A stretch of DNA of 22,277 nucleotides from JBOGVZ01 sp050692985 (GTDB taxonomy: Bacteria; Actinomycetota; UBA4738; CALAEC01), in NCBI GenBank assembly GCA_050692985.1, contig JBOGVZ010000005.1, positions 1 through 22,277 on the forward strand. Reading direction: 5' to 3'. The notes below the pieces were generated by a model that had not been told where the DNA came from, did not search any database, and saw only the letters and a list, made by a program, of their open reading frames with translations. The translations under genes and the position numbers were made by a program. Each line of letters opens with the position of its first letter. The stretch's first letter is position 1. Of the stretch, positions 15,320 through 22,277 are shown in pieces.

Positions 15320-15325
15320 TACGAT
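15320..15325 (+). promoter_or_regulatory. -10 element of the tyrS operon
   Basis: TACGAT ends 9 nt before the tyrS ATG, giving a predicted leader of 0-3 nt. This leaves no room for the T-box leader that controls tyrS in many Firmicutes. The local dip in GC (TTTACTCTTTGTTACGAT) supports a promoter here. Confidence 0.4.
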
Positions 15326-15334
15326 GCGCCCGCG

Positions 15335-16564
15335 ATGCCCCCCGCTGACGTCTCCAGCCAGCTCCGGGTGCTGCTGCCCGGCGGCGCCCAGGCCATCCCG
15401 GCGGACGAGCTGGAGGCGAAGCTGGCCGGGGCGGCCCGGGAGGGCCGTCCCCTGCGGGTCAAGCTCGGCATCGACCCCTCCGCTCCGGACCTCCACCTCG
15501 GCCACGCCGTGGTCCTGGGGGCCCTGCGGCGGTTCCAGGACCTGGGCCACATCGCCGTCCTCATCGTCGGCGACTTCACCGGCCGGGTGGGCGATCCCAG
15601 CGGCCAGTCCGAGACCCGGCCGACCCTGACACCCCAGGAGCTCGAGGCCAACGCCCAGACGTACCTCGACCAGGCGGGCAAGGTCCTGGACGTGGCCCGG
15701 GCGGAGATCCGCCGCAACAGCGAGTGGCTGGCCCCCCTCTCCCTGGCCGACGTGACCGGCCTGGCCTCGGTGCTGACCGTGGCCCGGCTGCTGGAGCGGG
15801 ACGACTTCGCGGCTCGGTACCGTGAGGGCCGGCCCATCAGCCTGGTGGAGTTCCTGTATCCGGTGATGCAGGGGTACGACTCGGTGGCGGTGCGGGCCGA
15901 CGTTGAGATCGGGGGCACCGACCAGACCTTCAACCTGCTGGTGGGCCGGGACCTCCAGCGGGCCCACGGCCAGGAGCCCCAGGTAGCCTTCACCCTCCCA
16001 CTCCTGGCCGGCACCGACGGGGAGCGCAAGATGTCGAAGTCGCTCGGCAACCACGTCGGTTTGACGGACCAGCCCGGGGAACAGTTCGGGCGGGTCATGA
16101 GCATCCCGGACGACCTCATCGCCCGGTGGTTCCGGCTGTGCACCGGCCTCGATGCTGGCGAGCTGGATGCCATCGACCGAGGCCTGTCCGATGGGTCCCT
16201 CCACCCGAACGACCAGAAGCGCCGTCTGGCCCGGGAGATCGTGGCCACGTACCACGGGACCGATGCGGCGGGGGAGGTCGAGGCCCGGTTCGACCAGGTC
16301 CACCGGGAGCACCAGATTCCCGACGACGTGCCGGAGGTGGCCATCCCCCCGGCTGCGGTCCGGGACGGGCGGGTGTGGCTGCCTCGGCTCCTGGCCGCGG
16401 CCGGACTGGCTCCGTCGAACGCCGAGGGTCGCCGGCTGATCGAGCAGGGCGGCGTCCGCCTGGACGGGGAGCCGATCATCGGCCCCGATACGGAGATGGC
16501 CCCCGACGACCTGGCCGGCCGGGTCCTCCAGGTGGGCCGCCGCCGCTTCGTCCGCCTCGTCTAG
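15335..16564 (+). CDS. tyrS: Tyrosine--tRNA ligase
   Basis: 409 aa, class I aminoacyl-tRNA synthetase. HLGH at 54-57 and KMSKS at 232-236 are the ATP-binding signatures. VGDFTGRVGDPSGQSETRP and ADVEIGGTDQTFNLLVGRDLQ are tyrosine-site segments of the clade with a shorter connective peptide. An S4 RNA-binding domain lies at about 345-409 (SNAEGRRLIEQGGVRLDG). ATG 15335 fits the protein start and the promoter. The next gene, a hydrolase-cyclase fusion, begins 4 nt after the stop, so tyrS seems to head a four-gene operon with three signalling genes. Confidence 0.97.
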   Translation: MPPADVSSQLRVLLPGGAQAIPADELEAKLAGAAREGRPLRVKLGIDPSAPDLHLGHAVVLGALRRFQDLGHIAVLIVGDFTGRVGDPSGQSETRPTLTPQELEANAQTYLDQAGKVLDVARAEIRRNSEWLAPLSLADVTGLASVLTVARLLERDDFAARYREGRPISLVEFLYPVMQGYDSVAVRADVEIGGTDQTFNLLVGRDLQRAHGQEPQVAFTLPLLAGTDGERKMSKSLGNHVGLTDQPGEQFGRVMSIPDDLIARWFRLCTGLDAGELDAIDRGLSDGSLHPNDQKRRLAREIVATYHGTDAAGEVEARFDQVHREHQIPDDVPEVAIPPAAVRDGRVWLPRLLAAAGLAPSNAEGRRLIEQGGVRLDGEPIIGPDTEMAPDDLAGRVLQVGRRRFVRLV

Positions 16565-16568
16565 CGTC

Positions 16569-17903
16569 ATGGACATCCCCAGGACGCGGTACGCGAAGAG
16601 CGGGGAAGTGAACATCGCCTACCAGGTCTTCGGTGAGGGTCAGGACCTCGTGTACGTCCCCGGCTGGGTGTCCAACGTCGAGCTGAACTGGGACGAGCCC
16701 TCGTACGCCCGCTTCCTGCGCCGGCTAGCGTCCTTCTCCCGACTGATCGTGTTCGACAAGCGCGGGACCGGCCTCTCCGACCGGGTCCCGGAGTCACACC
16801 TCCCCAGCCTGGAGGAACGCATGGACGACGTTCGGGCGGTGATGGATGAGGTGGGATCCGAACGGGCCGGCCTGGTCGGGGTGTCCGAGGGCGGACCCAT
16901 GTGCGCCCTCTTCGCCGCCACATACCCGGAGCGGACCTCGGCCCTGGTGATGTACGGCACCTACGCCCGGCGTGGTCCGGCCCCCGACTACCCGTGGGGC
17001 CGGAGCCCGGCGGAGCAGGATGCCTTCCTGCTTGAGATCGCCGACGGCTGGGGCGGACCGGTTGGGTTGGCCGACCGAGCCCCAGGCGTGAGCCTCGACG
17101 ACCCGTTCGCCCGATGGTGGTCGACGTACCTTCGCCAGAGCGCCAGCCCCCGGGCCGCCCTAGCCCTCACCAGGATGAACTACGAGGTGGATGTGCGGAG
17201 CGTGCTGCCCACCATCGCGGTCCCCACGCTGGTGATCCATCGGCGGGGAGATCTGGTCATGCACCAGGGGGAGGCCAGGTACCTCGCCGAGGCCATCCCG
17301 GGGGCGCAGCTCAGCCTCCTTCCCGGCGACGATCACTTGCCATGGGCGGGAGACCAGGACGCCATCCTCGATGAGATCGAGGAGTTCCTTACCGGCGTCC
17401 GCCCCGTGCCCGAGCCCGACCGGGTCCTGGCCACGGTCGTGTTCACGGACATCGTGGGGTCCACCGAGCGGGCCGCCGAGTTGGGAGACCGGAGATGGCG
17501 GGCCCTGCTCGACAGCCATCACGACGTGGTGCGGCGGGAGCTCCAACGGTTCCGTGGTCGGGAGATCGACACCGCCGGCGACGGCTTCCTGGCCACGTTC
17601 GATGGGCCGGCCCGGGCGGTTCGCTGCGCGGCGGCCATCGGCGAGGCGGTCCGGGGCCTCGGCCTGGCGATCCGCGCGGGCATCCACACCGGGGAGGTGG
17701 AGCGCGCGGGGGACGACATCCGGGGACTGGCCGTGCACATCGGCGCCCGGGTGGCCGCCCTGGCCGACCCCGGCGAGGTACTGGTGTCGAGCACCGTGAA
17801 GGACCTGGTGGCCGGCTCGGGGATTGAGTTCGACGGCCGTGGGGCGCACACGCTGAAGGGCGTCCCCGGCCGGTGGCGGTTGTACGCGGTGCGCGAGGTC
17901 TGA
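16569..17903 (+). CDS. Alpha/beta-hydrolase fused to class III nucleotide cyclase, paralogue 1
   Basis: 444 aa. Residues 1-275 are an alpha/beta-hydrolase: VPGWVSNVELNW, FDKRGTGLSD, nucleophile GVSEG (S106), acid D228 (HRRGD) and His256 (GDDHLPW), a complete triad. Residues 285-444 are a class III cyclase: FTDIVGST (metal D294), DTAGDGFLATFD (metal D338), IHTGEV and GLAVHIGARV (transition-state Arg394). The usual substrate-specifying Lys is Asp334, the paired Asp is Leu, and the usual Asn is His390, so the nucleotide is not safely predicted. The fusion matches mycobacterial LipJ/Rv1900c. No membrane segment or signal peptide is visible. The hydrolase may sense a small ligand and set cyclase activity, which is inference. 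Confidence 0.93.
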   Translation: MDIPRTRYAKSGEVNIAYQVFGEGQDLVYVPGWVSNVELNWDEPSYARFLRRLASFSRLIVFDKRGTGLSDRVPESHLPSLEERMDDVRAVMDEVGSERAGLVGVSEGGPMCALFAATYPERTSALVMYGTYARRGPAPDYPWGRSPAEQDAFLLEIADGWGGPVGLADRAPGVSLDDPFARWWSTYLRQSASPRAALALTRMNYEVDVRSVLPTIAVPTLVIHRRGDLVMHQGEARYLAEAIPGAQLSLLPGDDHLPWAGDQDAILDEIEEFLTGVRPVPEPDRVLATVVFTDIVGSTERAAELGDRRWRALLDSHHDVVRRELQRFRGREIDTAGDGFLATFDGPARAVRCAAAIGEAVRGLGLAIRAGIHTGEVERAGDDIRGLAVHIGARVAALADPGEVLVSSTVKDLVAGSGIEFDGRGAHTLKGVPGRWRLYAVREV

Positions 17904-17904
17904 C

Positions 17905-19233
17905 GTGCAGCCCCCGGAGACCAGATACGCCGTCGCCCCGGATGGCGTGCAGATCGCCTACCAGGTCACCGGTGGAGGGGATCTCGACCTGGTCCTGATG
18001 CAGGGTGCGGTCGCCCACCTCGAGCTCCAGTGGGAGGACCCGAGGTTCGTCCGGCTCTTCGAGCGGCTGTCGGAGTTCTCGCGCCTGATCCGCTTCGACC
18101 GGCGAGGGATGGGGATGTCCGGAGTGCTCGATCGCCTCCCAACGCTCGAGGAGCAGGTCGACGACTTCCGCGTCGTGATGGATGCCGTGGGATCCGAGCG
18201 CGCGGCGGTGATGGGGACGATCGACGCGGGAACCTTCGCGCTCGCGTTCGCGGCCGAGCACCCGGGACGCGCGGCGGCCGTGATCGCGTTCGAGACCGCG
18301 CCGAGGTTCACGCCGTCTGATGATGACGACTACGGGGTCGACGTGGAGGCGCTGTCACGCTTCGCGGAAGCGACCCAGGCGATGGACGTGGACGCCCAGA
18401 TATCGATCATCGCGCCCTCGCGGAAGGACGATCCCGCCTTCAGGTCGTGGTTCCGGCGGTACACCCGCTCCGCGCAGAGCGGCGTCCCGATCCAGGCGGT
18501 GATGATGATGCTGATGCAGCACGACATCCGAGAGCGGCTCGGCGCGATCGAAGCGCCCGTGCTCGTCCTCCATCGCACCAGCCATACGCTCCTTCCGATC
18601 CGCAGTGGGCGAGCGTTGGCGCGAGCGGTACCGGACGGCCAGCTGGTGGAGCTGTCAGGCGACGGCACCGCGATCTTCTCGGCCGACGTCGACGAGGTCG
18701 CCGACGAGATCCAGTCGGTCCTCACCGGAACGCGCCCGCCGCCCCGGCACGACCGCGTGCTGGCCACCGTGCTCTTCACCGACATCGTCGGCTCCACGGA
18801 CACGGCTGCTCGGATCGGCGACCGCGACTGGCGCGAGCTCCTCGATCGCCACCACCGCCTCCTGCGCGCGGCCCTCGATCGGTACGGGGGACGGGAGGTC
18901 CACACCGCCGGTGACGGCTTCCTGGCCACGTTCGACTCGCCTCGAAGGGCCATCGAGTGTGCCCGGGCCGCGGGCCAGGCGGTCCGCTCGATCGGCCTCC
19001 AGATCCGGGCCGGGTTGCACACGGGCGAGATCGAGGTCACGGCAGACGACATCCAGGGGATCGCCGTGCACATGGCGGCCCGAGTCTCCGCGCTGGCAGG
19101 GTCGAGCGAGGTCCTGGTGTCCTCTACGGTGAAGGATCTGGTGGCAGGCTCGGGGATCGAGTTCGAGGACCGCGGCACCCACGAGCTGAAGGGCGTCCCC
19201 GGCGAGTGGCACCTCTACGCGGTGGCGACATGA
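17905..19233 (+). CDS. Pseudo-alpha/beta-hydrolase fused to class III nucleotide cyclase, paralogue 2
   Basis: 442 aa from GTG 17905, one base after the previous stop. It keeps the length and layout of paralogue 1, but the triad is gone: the nucleophile is Ile106 (GTIDAG in place of GVSEG), the acid is His227 (HRTSH) and the histidine is Thr255 (SGDGTAIF). The central lid region (135-205) is also divergent (SDDDDYGVDVEAL, MMMLMQHD). The cyclase keeps both metal aspartates (D293, D337) and Arg393. The substrate Lys is His333, and the Asn position is His389. The N-domain may act only as a sensor or dimer part. The ATG of the next gene overlaps the stop (ATGA). It uses some rarer codons such as ATA. 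Confidence 0.92.
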   Translation: MQPPETRYAVAPDGVQIAYQVTGGGDLDLVLMQGAVAHLELQWEDPRFVRLFERLSEFSRLIRFDRRGMGMSGVLDRLPTLEEQVDDFRVVMDAVGSERAAVMGTIDAGTFALAFAAEHPGRAAAVIAFETAPRFTPSDDDDYGVDVEALSRFAEATQAMDVDAQISIIAPSRKDDPAFRSWFRRYTRSAQSGVPIQAVMMMLMQHDIRERLGAIEAPVLVLHRTSHTLLPIRSGRALARAVPDGQLVELSGDGTAIFSADVDEVADEIQSVLTGTRPPPRHDRVLATVLFTDIVGSTDTAARIGDRDWRELLDRHHRLLRAALDRYGGREVHTAGDGFLATFDSPRRAIECARAAGQAVRSIGLQIRAGLHTGEIEVTADDIQGIAVHMAARVSALAGSSEVLVSSTVKDLVAGSGIEFEDRGTHELKGVPGEWHLYAVAT

Positions 19234-20579
19234 AGGTCCCAGAGACGAGGTACGTGCGCGACGGCGAGCTCCATATCGCCTACCAGGTCGTCGGGGATGC
19301 GCCACTCGACGTCGTGTATGTGCCTGGTTGGGTGAGCCACCTGGAAGCGATGTGGGAGGATTCCCGTTACGGGACGGCCCTGCGCAAGCTGACGGGTTTC
19401 GCGCGGGTGATCCTCTTCGACAAGCGCGGGACGGGGTTGTCCGATCGGGTTCCGGTCGATCGGCTCCCCACGCTCGAGGAGCGGATGGACGAGATCCGGC
19501 TCGTCATGGACGAAGCCGGGGTCGAGCGGGCCGCGCTCTTCGGGTCGTCGGAAGGGAGCCTGCTCTCAGCGGTGTTCGCTGCTTCGCATCCCGATCGCGT
19601 CTCCTCCCTCATCCTCTGCGCGGGGTACGCACGGTTCTTCCCGGATCCGCCGGACTATCCCTTCGGATTGATCGACGCGGATGCGCGCGAGCTCTTGATC
19701 AAGGGGCTGCGTGACACGTGGGGCGAGAACGGCGAGTTCATCCTTTCGATGTGGGCGCCGAGTGCGGCCGGCGATCCCGTCGCCGTCGGGGAGATCAACC
19801 GGTTCTGCCGGTTGTCCGCCAGCCCCGCCGCCGGTGCCGCATTCCTTCGGCTCGCCTCGGAGGGCGACATCCGAGGGGTGCTTCCGTCGATCCACGTCCC
19901 AACGTTGGTGCTCCACCGTTCGGATGACCGAGTGGCAGAGATCGGGCATGGGCGGTACATCGCGGAGCACATCCCGGGGGCTCGATTCGTCGAGCTTCCG
20001 GGAAACGAGCACCTGTGGTGGTACGGCGATCAGGACGCCGTCCTCGACCACCTCCAAGAATTCCTCACCGGGACCCGGCGCATCCGCGATCCGGACCGGG
20101 TGCTCGCGACCGTCCTGTTCGTCGATGTGGTCGACTCGACCGCTCGGACCGCGGAACTCGGTGACCAGCGCTGGAGGGAACTGCTCGCACGTTGCTACGA
20201 GGTGATCCGGAACGAGCTGGATGCCTATCGCGGACGTGAGGTGAAGACGCTCGGCGATGGCATGCTCGCCACGTTCGACGGGCCGGGACGCGCCGCGCGC
20301 TGCGCCGCCCGTACCGTGGCCGCAGTTCGCCGGCTCGGGCTGGAGATCCGCGCCGGGGTCCACACGGGGGAGATCGAGTTGGCGGGCGATGACGTGCAGG
20401 GCCTGGCCGTCCACATCGGGGCTCGGATCGCCGCCCTGGCCGGGCCTGGGGAGGTCTGGGCGTCGTCGACGGTGAGGGACCTGGTGGCCGGGTCCGGGAT
20501 CGAGTTCGATGAACGCGGGAGCCACAGCCTCAAGGGCGTCCCCGGCGAATGGCGCCTTTTCGCGGTGGCCGGCGACTGA
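19230..20579 (+). CDS. Alpha/beta-hydrolase fused to class III nucleotide cyclase, paralogue 3
   Basis: 449 aa from ATG 19230, overlapping the previous gene by 4 nt. The hydrolase triad is intact: GSSEG (S107), D233 (HRSDD) and H261 (GNEHLWW). The cyclase has D299 (FVDVVDST, with Asp where most have Gly), D343 (KTLGDGMLATFD), Lys339 at the substrate-specifying position as in canonical adenylyl cyclases, His395 at the Asn position and Arg399. The paired substrate Asp is Leu, so it is only partly canonical. Codon choice looks less GC-biased than paralogue 1 (TTG, TCG and GCG more often), judged by eye. It ends 441 nt before the 16S gene. Confidence 0.93.
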   Translation: MKVPETRYVRDGELHIAYQVVGDAPLDVVYVPGWVSHLEAMWEDSRYGTALRKLTGFARVILFDKRGTGLSDRVPVDRLPTLEERMDEIRLVMDEAGVERAALFGSSEGSLLSAVFAASHPDRVSSLILCAGYARFFPDPPDYPFGLIDADARELLIKGLRDTWGENGEFILSMWAPSAAGDPVAVGEINRFCRLSASPAAGAAFLRLASEGDIRGVLPSIHVPTLVLHRSDDRVAEIGHGRYIAEHIPGARFVELPGNEHLWWYGDQDAVLDHLQEFLTGTRRIRDPDRVLATVLFVDVVDSTARTAELGDQRWRELLARCYEVIRNELDAYRGREVKTLGDGMLATFDGPGRAARCAARTVAAVRRLGLEIRAGVHTGEIELAGDDVQGLAVHIGARIAALAGPGEVWASSTVRDLVAGSGIEFDERGSHSLKGVPGEWRLFAVAGD

Positions 20580-20678
20580 CCGCAGGTCACACAATAGGGC
20601 GACCGTGGCCTGGGCGGGGCCCGGCCCGCAGGCGTATCATCTGTGATCCGGCCCGCGGATGACGGCGCCGGTCCCCGT

Positions 20679-20708
20679 TTGACGGGCTCCGAGCGGCCAG
20701 AGTATCAT
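20679..20708 (+). promoter_or_regulatory. rrn operon promoter
   Basis: TTGACG (20679-20684) and TATCAT (20703-20708) stand 18 nt apart, the best -35/-10 pair in the window, with GC-rich DNA around them. Transcription would start near 20715, giving a leader of about 305 nt before mature 16S, a usual length for actinobacterial rRNA operons. Confidence 0.65.
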
Positions 20709-20896
20709 GGGCTGTTGGAACGACCCCCTTGTGGGTGGGGGAGAAGGGTCCCTGCATGAGGAACCTCCTCCTGACAACCGAAGAGCGGGAGGTGACGATC
20801 GGGGCGATCTGACCGGAGGTCGGGTTCGCACGGTGGTCGTCGGCGCGTCCGGCGACTTTCGCATCTCCAGGCTCCTCGGACCCGAGGTGGGCGCAC

Positions 20897-20923
20897 CTTG
20901 AGAACTGAACAGCGTGCCAAAAG
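20897..20923 (+). promoter_or_regulatory. Conserved actinobacterial rrn leader motif (boxA-like antitermination region)
   Basis: CTTGAGAACTGAACAGCGTG followed by CCAAAAG closely resembles the leader motif found before 16S in many actinobacteria (TTTGAGAACTCAACAG type), where it overlaps the boxA/antitermination region. Identification is by recalled similarity. Confidence 0.5.
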
Positions 20924-20936
20924 CCAGTGCGAAATC

Positions 20937-20975
20937 CCGTCATCAGGGTGCTTCGGCACCCGAGCTCGATGACGG
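20937..20975 (+). promoter_or_regulatory. Leader stem-loop with UUCG tetraloop
   Basis: CCGTCATC (20937-20944) pairs perfectly with GATGACGG (20968-20975). Inside it GGGTGC (20946-20951) pairs with GCACCC (20956-20961) around a UUCG loop. A stable nested hairpin about 45 nt before 16S fits a pre-rRNA folding or RNase III processing element. Confidence 0.55.
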
Positions 20976-21020
20976 TCGTACGAAGTCCGTCCGGACTGAA
21001 TGTTCCGGCCGGATCATCTT

Positions 21021-22277
<1,257 letters not shown>

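Larger units (their letters stand above)
20580..21020 (+). other. rRNA operon upstream region and leader, no protein gene
   Basis: The 441 nt between the last cyclase gene and 16S hold the rrn promoter (20679-20708), a second weaker -10-like TATCAT at 20635-20640 without a clear -35, a conserved leader motif (20897-20923), a strong processing stem (20937-20975) and short hairpins such as CCTCG/CGAGG near 20873-20886. No convincing coding frame was seen. Confidence 0.6.

Noticed and set aside
20756..20812. 18-codon frame (ATG to TGA) in the rrn leader, with protein-like composition
   Set aside because: An rRNA leader is not expected to be translated, the SD is weak, and so short a frame is likely by chance.

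Overview
The window is GC-rich chromosomal DNA of an actinobacterium-like organism, probably a deep or uncultured Actinomycetota lineage. Four things point there: the gene order (infC-rpmI-rplT-trmH-pheS-pheT ... argF ... mpg ... tyrS, the order familiar from Mycobacterium and Streptomyces), GTG/TTG starts, promoters that appear to give leaderless mRNAs, and an actinobacterial type of rRNA leader and 16S sequence. The genus cannot be named from the sequence alone.

Layout. 1-250: an inverted repeat and a good promoter ahead of the translation operon. 251-2789: infC, rpmI, rplT and a TrmH/SpoU rRNA methyltransferase that continues without a stop into a degenerate histidine-kinase-like module. 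2786-3501, minus strand: an SRPBCC protein and a possible small membrane protein. 3514-6957: pheS-pheT. 7004-8733, minus strand: an ECF sigma factor and a membrane protein that is probably its anti-sigma partner. 8827-10715: argF and a ketopantoate-reductase-like gene. 10763-13077: a PolX-type DNA polymerase with a PHP nuclease domain, overlapping mpg (alkyl-adenine DNA glycosylase), a small base-excision-repair operon. 13052-15277, minus strand: a bifunctional penicillin-binding protein with one PASTA domain. 15335-20579: tyrS followed almost without gaps by three tandem paralogues that fuse an alpha/beta-hydrolase to a class III nucleotide cyclase (the LipJ/Rv1900c arrangement). 20580-21020: rrn promoter and leader. 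21021-22277: the first part of a 16S rRNA gene running off the window.

The most striking element is a 295-nt insertion in the 16S gene (21793-22087). It sits exactly between E. coli positions U788 and U789, in the 790 loop. It has the complete core of a self-splicing group I intron: a P1 with the U-G wobble at the splice site, a perfect 6-bp P10, P2-P9, a J8/7-P7 signature, tetraloop-capped helices and a terminal G. It encodes no homing endonuclease. Removing it restores a normal 16S sequence. It also interrupts the binding site of the common 806R amplicon primer.

Other points of interest are the methyltransferase-kinase fusion; an infC reading frame with no conventional start, where the SD-linked ATG lies one frame off; and the cyclase trio, whose middle member has lost its whole hydrolase triad and whose members carry Asp, His and Lys at the cyclase substrate-specifying position.
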